A DNA stretch of 64,000 nucleotides from positions 138,217,148 to 138,281,147 of the forward strand of contig CM077665.1 of NCBI GenBank assembly GCA_039707655.1, read 5' to 3'. Below are positions 42,841 through 52,689 of the stretch, in pieces. The stretch comes from Elymus sibiricus (Eukaryota; Streptophyta; Magnoliopsida; Poales; Poaceae). How positions within the stretch are numbered: the stretch's first letter is position 1; every line of letters begins with the position of its first letter. The notes under the pieces were generated by a model, which saw only the letters and a program-made list of their open reading frames with translations, had not been told where the DNA came from and did no database searches. A program made the position numbers and the translations under genes.

Positions 42841-43186
42841 CCTTGATGAACAACCAAGAACCCAATGGTTCTCCCAAATATTTCTCTTTTCACTTGAGCC
42901 AACCCGCCATATGTGTCATCGCATAAAATTTCGCTAAACTATCTACAATACTTTGCCAAGTAAACGAGAAACCCTTCTTCAGACCTGCCTTTAGCAAGTT
43001 GCCATCAGGATTGTATTTTGCCCTTAGAACTCTTGCACATAAGGTTTTCGCATTGGATATGAATCTCCAACTATGTTTTGCTAACATGGCATGATTAAAA
43101 GCATACAGATCACGAAACCCCATCTCTCCTTTTTTTTTCCCGGCACACATCTTTCACCATGCAAACTAGTGCATTTTCTTCTAAAA
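42841..43186 (-). pseudogene. LINE ORF2 fragment, part 2
   Basis: The minus strand encodes MCAGKKKGEMGFRDLYAFNH, then AMLAKHSWRFISNAKTLCAR and VLRAKYNPDG..: the conserved post-RT region 'GG(L/M)GFRDL..FN.A.LAKQ.WR' of plant LINEs. Preceding codons read KKMH-FAW with stops in place of tryptophans. Cut on the left by the Gypsy element and on the right by a MITE. Confidence 0.8.
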
Positions 43187-43579
43187 TGGACACCATAAAT
43201 GCCCGCAGACACGTCTCGTGTCTACGGACATGATAGGCGAAGGAGCCATCCAACACTATCCTAAAATATTCCTCAGTTGTCCGGTTGGAGGAGAAAGAGG
43301 GGGGCCACATAATTGCTTTGATTGAATATATGTGTGTGTGATGTGCGGTTGGGAGAGGGAGAGAAGAGAGAGGAGAGCGGGCCAAAGTGGTTGCTTTTGA
43401 TGGGACATGCGGATGTGCGGCTCTCCGCAAAACATCCTCAAGTTTGTAGTATGTATATCGGAACTGGAACATGTGAACTCCTACACGGATATTTAGAAAA
43501 TCCCGTTGAATGACAAAATCGTCCGGACATTATGGTCCAAACATATACGGGTGTTTGGAGGGTCTACTTTGAAGATGCC
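43187..43579. mobile_element. Harbinger-type MITE inserted in the LINE
   Basis: The right end, reverse-complemented, reads GGGCATCTTCAAAGTAGACC, matching the family seen at 9740-10398. Inner words ('gtccggac', 'tgcccgcagacacg') match as well. The left end is diverged or slightly truncated (aaatggacaccataaatgcccgc), so the TSD is not certain. The LINE protein resumes on both sides, which fixes the insertion within about 20 bp. Confidence 0.65.
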
Positions 43580-43707
43580 CTGACCATATTAATATCTTGC
43601 AATGACATCTTTAATTTTCTTGAACATTTTTTAATATCTTGAAAACAGACGTAGCAAATACAGGAATAGACTGAATAATCGCTTTCATTTGCTTCCGGCG
43701 AGCCACC
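43580..43707 (-). pseudogene. LINE ORF2 fragment, part 1
   Basis: The minus strand encodes RRKQMKAIIQSIPVFATSVF followed by KILKNV, then DVIARY: the motif 'IP.Y.MS.F..P' of plant LINE reverse transcriptases. It continues into part 2 after the MITE. Its 5' end is truncated at about 43707, against the promoter copy of the reductase gene. Confidence 0.7.
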
Positions 43708-44009
43708 TTAGAGGCTGCGTTCAGGTGTCCTCACTGGCTAAGCATGAGCTTAGCTTTGGATGGTTATCTCGCCGTGCCGTAGCGAACATGTTGGTTGCCA
43801 CCGTCCACATACGAGCTTGAGATTTTTCCAACAATCTCCTGCAGCTAATCCGTGGAGTACTGGTCGCGCTTTATCACGCAATAACCGTGACAAAGCAAAT
43901 CTAGCTAATCGGAGGTGGACTGGACACCTACTACGGCCTCCGACATCTCCTCGAAATACCGCGTCGCCGTCCGCGATCACTCGGTAGAATTGATCGCAGC
44001 AAAGGCGGG
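43708..44009 (+). promoter_or_regulatory. Distal promoter of the second reductase copy
   Basis: Starts 'gaggctgcgttcaggtgtc' and shares ordered blocks with the region upstream of the intact gene: 'gagcttgagatttttc', 'ctgcagctaatcc', 'gacaaagcaaatc', 'tggactggacacctactacg' and 'gcctccgacatctcctcg'. It ends at the 9-bp TSD of the Mutator-like element (44001-44009). The proximal part of the same promoter resumes at 53704. Confidence 0.75.
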
Positions 44010-44089
44010 ATTTTTTTTTGTAACTAGCATAGTATTTAGAGCAAATTCGAAAACTAGCAGGCCTAACACGTATATTGCAAAAATAGCAC

Positions 44090-44240
44090 CCGTCGGTCAA
44101 CAGTAGGCCGAAAAGATAGTTTTCGGTCTACCGTAGGCCGAAAAGGCCTCTTCGGTCAACTGTCGGCCGAAAACCTGCATTTCTGGGCCGAAGAGTACTT
44201 TTCTGCCAACCGTCGACCGAAAAGTACTTTTCTGCCAACC
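44090..44240. repeat. Subterminal CCGAAAA/TTTTCGG palindromic array (left)
   Basis: Four to five units of about 30 bp of the form TTTTCGGTCnACnGTnGGCCGAAAA. Each can pair with itself. Related units occur in the right end at 53430-53615. Confidence 0.8.
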
Positions 44241-44543
44241 GTTGACCAAAGAGTCCCTCTTCAGCCACCACCTGCTATCCTGTTTTAGAAAATTCATATC
44301 AATTAGGATTTTTAGTATTTTAATTTGATTCTTTTTGCATTAGATTAGAAATTTTATGAAGTTTCTGTAGTTATCAAGTTTGACTAGATTTGAAAGTTTA
44401 AATTTGAATTTTCATGAATTTGCTCAAATCACTAGATTGCCTATAATTTGAGCTAGGATTATTTTTTGTAGATGATTCTTCTTGGTACTGGTTCTTTCTG
44501 ACTTTATTTATCACTAGTAATTAATTGGCGAATTTTAGGATTA

Positions 44544-44873
44544 ATTCCCGCCTGCCCTTCTTTCCCGCCCTTTTCTCCCGCCCTTCTTTCCCGCCCTTCT
44601 TTCCCGCCCTTCTCTCCCGCCCTTCTTTCCCGATTTTTTTTGCACAAATAGTACATATTTTTGAACAAATTGGGAAAATAAGATCAAAACATTACAAATT
44701 GCAAAACTAGCACACGGTCGTCGTACTGTTCCCGCCATTCTCGTTCCCGCCCTTCTTTCCCGCCCTTCTTTCCCGCCGTTCTTTCCCGCCAGTTTCGTTC
44801 CCGCCCTTCTTTCCCGCCATTCTCGTTCCCGCCCTTCTCTCCTGCCCTTATTTCCCGCCATTCTCTCCCGCCA
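44544..44873 (+). promoter_or_regulatory. E2F-like site array (CCCGCC x about 16)
   Basis: About 330 bp contain some 16 CCCGCC cores, eight of them as TTTCCCGCC, the rest mostly (G/A)TTCCCGCC or CTCCCGCC. They form two blocks (44544-44632 and 44728-44873) separated by AT-rich sequence. TTTCCCGC matches the E2F consensus TTTSSCGC. A TATA box (ccctataaaac, 44887-44897) follows, and the first gene of the element starts at 44966. It may equally be a simple pyrimidine-rich minisatellite; binding is inference. Confidence 0.5.
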
Positions 44874-44965
44874 TCTTCTCTTCTGACCCTATAAAACCCC
44901 CTCCGCAGCAAGGTGGGTGAGCAGGCAAGTGTAGTGTTATTTTGGTCACCGTTTGTTTGCAGGTA

Positions 44966-45432
44966 ATGGCTTGCCCCTTTTGCCGAGCTCCAGGTGGCCC
45001 TTGTTCTTCCTTTGATTCTAGTGAGTCTGTCTTCACTGTGGTGTTGGATCGTCGCTGTTCAAGGCGTGTTGTAAGATTCTATATCTTGTTTATCTGATTG
45101 TGGCATATGGTTCATGTTGTTTAGGTTGGAATGTATTCTAATGCCTTTGTTTATATGATTATGATGTTTGCTTCCAACCTTTTTTGTAGTATGTTCCGTG
45201 CAGTGTTAGATCACATCTTGCTCGGTACATTGAGGAGTGTAGAGCTTTAGCTATTCGGAGGGGTGACACAGATATTGATCTTGCTCTTCACAACAGTGAG
45301 GGTAACTTATACCATGTTCTGTTTACACATGGTCGGGTGAGCAGTAAATTCCATGGTCCTTCCTGGGAGGAACTTGTGAATGATTATAGTCCCCGTCATG
45401 CGCAGACGGTGATTCCGATGTCCACAGTGTAG
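44966..45432 (+). CDS. Small B3-like protein of the Mutator-like element
   Basis: Two exons, 44966-45070 and 45190-45432, joined by a GT-AG intron; 115 aa, in frame throughout. The N-terminus is Cys-rich (MACPFCRAPGGPC). The rest reads CSRRV-YVPCSVRSHLARYIEE, then IDLALHNSEGNLYHVLF, THGRVSSKFHGPSWEELVND and a short tail. The pattern (R.V.VP...R..L, ..D..G..W.V.., G.W.EFV.D) resembles the plant B3 DNA-binding fold, but it is weak and I am not certain. The ATG follows a leader directly downstream of the TATA box and E2F-like array. It stops within the first unit of a 49-bp tandem repeat, so the C-terminus may have been shortened. Confidence 0.5.
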
Positions 45433-45610
45433 TGACTGGCCAGACTGTAGTGACGACGCTGATTCCGATGCCCACACTGTAGTGATTGGCAGACTGTAGT
45501 GACGGCGCTGATTCCGATGCCCACACTGTAGTGATTGGCAGACTGTAGTGACGGCGCTGATCCCGATGCCCACACTGTAGTGATTGGCAGACTGTAGTGA
45601 CGGCGCTGCT
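45411..45610. repeat. 49-bp tandem repeat, four copies
   Basis: Units start at about 45411, 45461, 45510 and 45559, each beginning gat(t/c)ccgatgcccacactgt and continuing agtgattggcagactgtag. The first unit overlaps the stop codon of the B3-like ORF. Confidence 0.88.
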
Positions 45611-45842
45611 TTGTCTGCTTTGTATGATTCCTGCTGTCTGCGGTGCGGTGCTGTTGCTACGGCGGACGCGCGTGTTTTATTTTCTTCTACCGACAACACA
45701 GTGCTCGTCATCTTTATATACGAGATGCCGTTGCCTGCTCTCTCTCACGCTCTTCTCTTTGCTTCTGCCCACACTGCTTGCTCTTTCTCACTCTCTTCTG
45801 GATCTTCCAGATGCACTTCAAAACACCAACGCGCTAGTCATT

Positions 45843-46528
45843 ATGAGTTTGCCTTGCTCGGATCAAAGCATTAGGCCTACGAAAATGAAGAGTGCGACTT
45901 TGCCTCGGGGGGTGGAAGTACTTCGTTGTTGGTGTGGCGATCTCTGCAAGGTGAAGGAGGTGACGGATTTTTCAGATTGGTTGGGCATGAAGTTTTTCAT
46001 GTGCGCCAATTATGAGGAAGATCCACCCGTTGCTACTTCACCGTACATCAGGCCTCCGGTATGTTTAAGTCACCTCCGCCTCTGATGTTTTTCACCGTAC
46101 ACGTTGTTGATATTATTATTGATTTGATGTTTCTATTTCTATTTTTGTTGTAGTCTCCTCCGCCTCTGTGCATGTACTATCGTTGGATTGACACGAAAAA
46201 ACCGGACTGGGCGGTGACCGAGATTCGTGAAAGAGGTCGTCGTGCATGGGCAAGCTTGGACTTGGAAGAGCGCCGCGCGAAGGCGGCAGCAGAGGAGAAA
46301 GCAGAGCAAGAGAGAGAGTGGCAAGAGTACTGTGTGAAGCAGAGGGCTTTTCTTGATGAGATGAAGAAGAAAAACCGAGAAGAGGGACTTAGACTGGCGG
46401 AGGTATACCGACAGCGAGAGGAGGCCCGTGAGGCTGAGAGGCAGATGAAGAAAGAAAGGGCTCGTGCAGCCAAGGCAGCAGAAGAAGCTGGTGATGGAAA
46501 AGGAAAATATCCCCGTTGGACTCAGTAG
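45843..46528 (+). CDS. GRF-type zinc-finger / coiled-coil protein of the Mutator-like element
   Basis: Two exons, 45843-46058 and 46154-46528, with a clean GT-AG intron and matching frame; 196 aa. The N-terminal part is a GRF-type zinc finger: C29-x-C31 in LRCWCGDLCK, C54 in MKFFMCANYEED, and C78 in PPLCMYYRWID with the usual aromatic/acidic W-I-D. GRF fingers bind single-stranded nucleic acid in several DNA-repair proteins. The C-terminal half (about residues 95-185) is a long E/K/R coiled coil, ending KGKYPRWTQ. It is the second plus-strand gene of the element. The role in transposition is unknown. Confidence 0.75.
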
Positions 46529-46840
46529 ATTTATGTTATTGTATCGTAACATTTGCATTGCAGGAAGTTGTATCTTAATTTTTATGTATCTTATTTTACG
46601 CATGTTATTTTCGATGCATCTTAATTATCTGTTGTAGTCTGGTTGCAAATGTTTCTCGTAAAACATTAGAGTAATGCCGATGTACCAACCTGGCCTTGAA
46701 AACAAATCAGTCTCTTACATAGATGATGACTCATACATAGATAGTAACACATACATGAAGGATGTCTGATACATAGATAAGTCCTCATACATGAGAATAC
46801 TCTGAAACTAACATGGGTGTTTCATACATATATAATCATA
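46529..46840. other. Intergenic space between convergent genes
   Basis: AT-rich 3' flanks of the GRF-finger gene (left) and the PMD gene (right). It contains repeated 'catacatagata' words at about 46715-46780. Confidence 0.5.
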
Positions 46841-49806
46841 TCACTGCTGGGGACGGCGACGAGTCTGGATCTTCCTCGGACGCGGACCGGAAGGTGATAA
46901 GCGCTGACGCGGTGGGCGAGGGTCACGAAAACCACGACCGTAAATAGCCTCGCCTGAATCGGTCTGTGTCTCCTGCGTCGGTGGTGGTGGTGGAGTATGA
47001 TACATAGGCTGAGAGAAGTCAATCGTGTTTGCAGCTTGGTCATCGTCATCGCCATAGCTGTCTAAGAATGAACCATCACCACTAGGCATCGGCGACTGCA
47101 CGACATGCGTGAACGGAAGCGGCTGGTTGCTGACTGTAGTAGTGAAGCACATGTCAAATTGAATTGCGATCGTACACTGCTTAAAAGAAAAACCGAAAGT
47201 AAAGTTACCTGGCGGCCCCATTTGTTGATGCCATGTGGACCCCCCTGGTTGTGAAGGATGTTGCTCATGCCAGGCAGACCACCCTGGTTGTGAATGATGT
47301 GGCTCATGCCAGGCTGAGCTCCCTGGATGTGAAGGAGGTGCCTGATGCCATGATGACCTTGCTGGTTGTGAAGGAGGTGGCGCCGGTGAAGCCATGCGCC
47401 GTGACTCTGAACGATGCACAGATGGACGTGGCGGACGAAGTCCTGGACGAGATACCGCAACGTCCGAAGATCGTCTACATGTCACTGCTGCGTAAATCCC
47501 TCGTAGCTTGTCATCAAAACGCTTCAACCATGTCCGAAGATCTGGCTGTGGGATAGTATCCCCACTATCAACCCGCCGCATTAAAGCGGAAACCTCCTCT
47601 CGCGCCTCGACTGTCAAGTCACTCTGTACATTGAAGAGTTAGCCAATTGTAAATGTTCGCGTTATGACATGAGTACACATATTAGAACCAACATAGAGGA
47701 AGTTGGGTGCGTACCGCGTGGTGTCTGGTTCCCATAATAGAGGAAGTTGGGTACATATCGCTGGTTAGAGGCTCTTCAATCTGATCGGGAGCAGCACAAG
47801 GAACCAAGTAGATCCTCGTTGAATGCCTGTAACGCTGCAGATAGAACCCGAACTTGTCCCAGTCAAAGGGTCTAACCTCATCCCAGATATGTGTTGGCGC
47901 GGTCGTCCATTCTAGAACATAAGGGCCAATGTTCTCAAGCCAGAAAGTCATGGACTTGTTCCCTCCTAAGCGGCTGAACCTGACATTAACAACCGGGCAA
48001 CGTGATAAGCAACATTTTGAAAGCAGTGCTGAAAAATAAATTCAAATTACTTACTTGTGCACGTGGTCCGGTATGTGTGGAATAACTAGAATGTCGTCGT
48101 CTTGATAGCGACCGAACTGTCTCATTACCCTATGAAGAGCCATCTCCTCCACCGTCACGTCGAACACCAATCTCGCCTTCGTCATCCAGTAGTGCCGATC
48201 TCTAGTGCACAAGGCAGATAGCCCAACTGGATACCTAGATGTTATAGCCTGATCCGAGTAGGGCTCCCAGATAACAACATCCTCGTGCAAAGCATCAAAC
48301 TGCGCCGTGAAGGACGGGTAGCAGCTCTTAACCTGCATACCCGCAAACTGTCTCTGTGCATGACAACAAATAAACATTAGTAATAGTATTGCAGGTCAAG
48401 AAATAATCTAATGAAATGTTACGTAATACAAAATTACCTCTCTTCGTGCCCAAACAGATCCCACAGTAGGCAAGTCGCCGATATGTGGCACATAAGATCC
48501 TGCTAGGTCTACCAACCCAAACGGATTTTCAATGCTGACATAGGGTCGTCCAATAGGGAACCTCTCATATGACCAGAGCTGCAGCAATAGTGGACATCCA
48601 ACCACAGCTGATCTACGGGAGGTCAACATGCAACCTTTGCACAGGCCTCTGTACGTAGCTGCCAACACAGCAGAACCAAAGCTCCTCTGTATAATGTCCC
48701 CTGGGCAACGAGCGTCAGCTATCTCTCGTGCAATGCTGATGAGGCGCGAATCGACAGTGGTCACGTGGTTCTCTGTGAACATCGTCTTCCCGAACAACCA
48801 AAGAAGATATGCCTCTAGGGACCGATCAACCTGTGCCTCGGACAACTGAACTCCGGGGTGTCCTAACGCGACAATCTACATATAACCGGAACGACTTGTA
48901 TTATTCTATGTAGTGAGGGCAACTATAAAAACAACATTCATTAAGCTGACCGAGAAGGTTACCTGAAACTGGCTCAACCACTTAAAACGAGGCCCGTGAG
49001 GATCTTTGTCTAAGGCCACAGCAGTTGGCACCGCAGCTAGAAAACGCCTCTGCATCGTAGCTAGCCAGTCAGGATCTGCCTCTAAAGGACCTATGGCAGC
49101 ACCGGCCAACGGTAATCCCAACAGGTACGACACATCCTGTAGAGTAGGCGCCATCTCTCCCCAGGGAAAGTGAAACGTATGTGTCTCCGGTCTCCATCTA
49201 TCTACTAAGCAGGTAAGGAGTGACCTGTCGTAAGAGAAGCGTTTGCTTTTTCTCTTGCGGAGCTGCATTGGTTCACCAGCTTCATCCAACTCCGGATGAT
49301 CAACCCACTCATCCAATGTACCCTCAACCAGCCGTGCAAACGGTAGCAGTCCAGCCCACATTAACCTACAAAATAAAAAGAATGTACAGCAAACAGTTAG
49401 CGAGCATCAAATATTACCTATTACAAATTAAAACATGATATGCAAACAGTTAGCGAGCATCAAATATTACCTATTACAAATTAAAACATGATATGCAAAC
49501 GTACCTATCAACCCATTGAGGGTGTATCATCCAGTTAGACTTTGGGGTGCGAGGGATCAACACATCTAAATTCTTGCCCGCTGCCATAAGTGCGGCCCGG
49601 TGTTTTTTATCGATCGCATCTTTAAGCAACGCATACGAAGACATATCTGAAATTAAAACATAGTCCGACATATCACAAATTAAAACATAGTCCAACATAT
49701 CACAAATTAAAACATAGTCCGACATATCACAAATTACAACATAGTTCGAAATATTAGAAATTAAAACATAGTTCGAAATATTACAAACTAAAACATAGTC
49801 CGACAT
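46841..49806 (-). CDS. Plant mobile domain (PMD / MAIN-like) protein of the Mutator-like element
   Basis: Six exons on the minus strand: 49806-49505, 49365-48963, 48875-48438, 48353-48055, 47979-47715 and 47623-46841, all with GT-AG introns; together 2490 nt in one open frame (829 aa). The first exon may instead start at the internal Met (49644), after the 27-bp repeats. The PMD is recognised from HPQWVDR-LMWAGLLPFARL, LLTCLVDRWRPETHTFHFP, GEMAPTLQDVSYLLGLPLAG, the later EAYLLWLFGKTMF, and WSYERFPIGRPY. The C-terminus is a low-complexity Pro/Ser/Trp/His region with repeated SAWHEPHHSQPGW-like units and a basic end. PMD proteins such as MAIN/MAIL1 act in transcriptional and transposon silencing, and PMDs are known to be associated with Mutator-like elements. 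An optional in-frame intron (75 nt) is possible near 47137-47211. Confidence 0.8.
49645..49806. repeat. 27-bp tandem repeat, six copies
   Basis: Units of the form acatatcacaaattaaaac plus atagtcc. On the minus strand each encodes the nine residues MSDYVLICD or a variant, in frame with the PMD exon 1. It also spans the interval between the PMD gene and the stop codon of MURA. Confidence 0.85.
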
Positions 49807-52637
49807 TATATAGCTTCCGAATTATTTCTTCCTCGTCGTCCCCTTCGGCCTTGACTGCCTCGACCACGTCCACCTCTTGCTCCTCTTGTCGCACTCGTCG
49901 ATGTGGACGCACTCGTCGATGTGGACGCACCGTCTTTGTTAATGTCGGGACAATATTTCATCCTATGCCCATAATTCGCGCATAGCAAACACTGTCTGGT
50001 TGCTCCACCAGCTTCAGATTGGTCCATATCATTTCGGATGCGCTTTACCTTGCGTCTGCCCCTGCTGGTTCGCCGAAGACCAGGATCCGGGATGTATACT
50101 CTCTCATCATCATTTACCTTGTTGAAATTGCCGACGACTCTAAACCCTGTCATCTCACCGATCCATGTGTTGCGTACTGACTCTTTCAAATAGTATGGGG
50201 AAACGAAGGAGATGGCATCCAACTGAATCTGGCCGCACGCAGCCAACACATGTGAGCAAGGAAGGTGCAACAACTTTGGTTTGTTGCATGTACATTCACA
50301 CGTTGGATAAAATTCCGTTCCAATTTTTACCTCATGCGTCTTCACCTCATTTGACGTACCGAAACCATCGGTAGGTAGCTGAACCTCATACCTCCTTTCC
50401 TGATTACCTATGAGTCTGACAGTGTGCTTCTTTGCTTTCTCTATCTTCTTTGCCATGTACTCCATGACACGGCTACAATAAGGAGTCTTCGGATGATCTG
50501 CAATATGCTTCTTTGCTAACTCGAGCCTTTCTCTGAAATATCTCAAAGTGCCATGCAATACAGCCTCCACAATAGCTGTGAGTGGCAATGCTCTATTTCC
50601 TCTAAGTACAAAGTTGTACACCTCAGCAAGGTTGGTTGTCATGTGGCCATACCTAGCTCCATGGGTGTCATGCAGGAGAGACCAATTCACGGGAGGCTCT
50701 TTCTCTATCCACTGAGTAAAATTCTTTATTGCCCTGCCATTCGGCCTCTTAGTGCCAGGAGGGTCAATTGCTGGCAAGTCACAAAGAGCTACAGGCTGCT
50801 CTAGCTCTGCGATGAATGTTGCTAATTTAACCTGATCTTGTTCCATTTTCTTTCTGGCTTTAACCTGCTTCTTAGTAAACTCATCTAGTTTTGACCAAAT
50901 AAAATTGTATTTCCGTGGCTGATTCTGCTTGCATAATTTTTTGAACAAGTTCATCAACCGCTTGTTCTTGAACTGTGAGAAAAAATTTGCCCCAAGATGG
51001 CGCATGCACCACCGGCTCTGCAGGTCCTTCCATGATGTTGTTTCGTTCTCATTTGGATCCCTTAGTGTCTTCACGGCCTTCAATATACCAGCATGTCTGT
51101 CATGAATGACACACACGTTCGGTCGGTCCTTCACGATAGCGATTTTCACTTGCCTCAAGAACCATATCCAGCTTGGAAAGTTCTCACCCTCCACGAATGC
51201 CATGGCAAGTGGGATGATTTGATTGTTCCCGTCAACACCAATAGCAGTAAGGATTTGCCCTTTATACTGACCAGTCAGGAATGTGCCATCCACAAACATC
51301 ACAGGAGGACAATGCCGGAAAGCTTCGATGCAAATAGCAAAAGAAAAGAATACTCTCTTCAACACCTTCATATCTGGTATACTCTCCAATCTTGTGTGTT
51401 GTACGTTAACATAAGTGCCGGGATTCCTCTCCTTCAATACTTGAAGGAGCCGCACAACATTATCATATGAGTCCAAGAACGTCCCAAACCTTTCCTCCAT
51501 AGCCTTCTGCTTAGCCCTCCAAGCCTTCCCGTAAGGAATGAGATAATTCCATCTGACCTTCACTGCTGTCTGGATGTGTTTTGCTTCCATGTCTTTCTTC
51601 TCCACTATCTCAGTATACATGAGTTGAGCAATGAGAGTTGAAGACAGGTTTGGATGATTCACCAGAAGGTTTTTCCTCACACAAGTATGTGGAACAACAT
51701 CGGTGACAACCCAGTGGATGTTATACTTCGGCACGTGCCCGTGCACCTTCCCAGGACAACCTGTTTCAACACATTTCACGGTATAGTTTGTTCGATTTGA
51801 TATGTGTGTCCGGAAAACCCTCTGCGTGGACATAGCCCACTTTACCACCGCATATTTCAATTTCTTCTTTGTATCATGCATAGAACCTATCTCGACTTGG
51901 TTCAGATGATACTGCCATGGAGTCTCATGGCCATCGTTGACCGTCAGACCGGTCGATAGGTCCTGATCCCATGCAGCAGGAATCGGTACCTCCACTTCAT
52001 CCTCGGAATTTTCAGAATCCAGATCCTCAGCCACTCCATCGTCGTCCTCTTCCTCCATCACCCTCTGCATTTCCTCCCCTTCCTCATCGCCATCAGCAAA
52101 ACCAGAACCAGCTAATATTACCGACCGACTACTCTGCCCAGTATCGTTACCACACAAATTGTGTGGCACGTAATCTGGCTCTTCCTCGGGTTGGCTTGCA
52201 TCCACATCCATTGGCTGTGACCCGGATAAATAAATATCGTTAGCCACCTGACTGTCCTGCCCGGGTTCATACCCCCCCTCTGGTTGTCCGGTATTCTCCT
52301 CCTTCGCCACAGGTTGCACTAGCACATATGGGTGGATTTTCCGGTCTCCGCAACGCCTTAACAGGGTCAACCACTTCTGGCTCCTATCTATCAGCATCAA
52401 CTCCCACTTCACATTTTTACACGATTTGGTCCACAATGCTTCAATACTGACGGAACATACCTCAGGATCAAGCCCAAAACTAGCTGTCAACCAGTACTTC
52501 AACTGTCTAATGTCCACTCTGTACGGGTCTGGAAATGTCATGACACATTTTTGGAACTCGGTAAGATCAACCCCCAACTCATTATATCGAATATTGCCAG
52601 GGCCATAGTAAACAGTAATATTTACCGATTCAGACAT
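49806..52637 (-). CDS. MURA-type transposase of the Mutator-like element
   Basis: A single uninterrupted 943-aa frame. Order: N-terminal region (1-110), acidic linker (115-225), MuDR-type DNA-binding zone with C290/C294-type cysteines (240-330), MULE transposase core, SWIM zinc finger and zinc knuckle. Catalytic D450 (CPPVMFVDGTFL), D513 (VIHDRHAG), C544/H547 (WCMRHL) and E672 (NLAEVYN) are all present. SWIM: C780, C782, C794, H796. CCHC knuckle C883, C886, H891, C896. The tail is Ser/Thr- then Arg/Gly-rich. This is the full domain set of MURA, which cuts and joins the TIRs in the nucleus. The ATG at 52637 opens the frame; no stops or shifts. Its C-terminal codons abut the PMD gene start (both at 49806), so the two transcription units are very tightly packed, in the same direction. 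Intact as far as can be read. Confidence 0.93.
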   Translation of the reverse strand: MSESVNITVYYGPGNIRYNELGVDLTEFQKCVMTFPDPYRVDIRQLKYWLTASFGLDPEVCSVSIEALWTKSCKNVKWELMLIDRSQKWLTLLRRCGDRKIHPYVLVQPVAKEENTGQPEGGYEPGQDSQVANDIYLSGSQPMDVDASQPEEEPDYVPHNLCGNDTGQSSRSVILAGSGFADGDEEGEEMQRVMEEEDDDGVAEDLDSENSEDEVEVPIPAAWDQDLSTGLTVNDGHETPWQYHLNQVEIGSMHDTKKKLKYAVVKWAMSTQRVFRTHISNRTNYTVKCVETGCPGKVHGHVPKYNIHWVVTDVVPHTCVRKNLLVNHPNLSSTLIAQLMYTEIVEKKDMEAKHIQTAVKVRWNYLIPYGKAWRAKQKAMEERFGTFLDSYDNVVRLLQVLKERNPGTYVNVQHTRLESIPDMKVLKRVFFSFAICIEAFRHCPPVMFVDGTFLTGQYKGQILTAIGVDGNNQIIPLAMAFVEGENFPSWIWFLRQVKIAIVKDRPNVCVIHDRHAGILKAVKTLRDPNENETTSWKDLQSRWCMRHLGANFFSQFKNKRLMNLFKKLCKQNQPRKYNFIWSKLDEFTKKQVKARKKMEQDQVKLATFIAELEQPVALCDLPAIDPPGTKRPNGRAIKNFTQWIEKEPPVNWSLLHDTHGARYGHMTTNLAEVYNFVLRGNRALPLTAIVEAVLHGTLRYFRERLELAKKHIADHPKTPYCSRVMEYMAKKIEKAKKHTVRLIGNQERRYEVQLPTDGFGTSNEVKTHEVKIGTEFYPTCECTCNKPKLLHLPCSHVLAACGQIQLDAISFVSPYYLKESVRNTWIGEMTGFRVVGNFNKVNDDERVYIPDPGLRRTSRGRRKVKRIRNDMDQSEAGGATRQCLLCANYGHRMKYCPDINKDGASTSTSASTSTSATRGARGGRGRGSQGRRGRRGRNNSEAI

Positions 52638-52689
52638 TGTAACCTGTCAGACACTACCAGCTCATTAGTCACAACGAACATAATTTTTA

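Noticed and set aside
51093..51470. Plus-strand 125-aa ORF
   Set aside because: Antisense shadow inside the MURA coding region.
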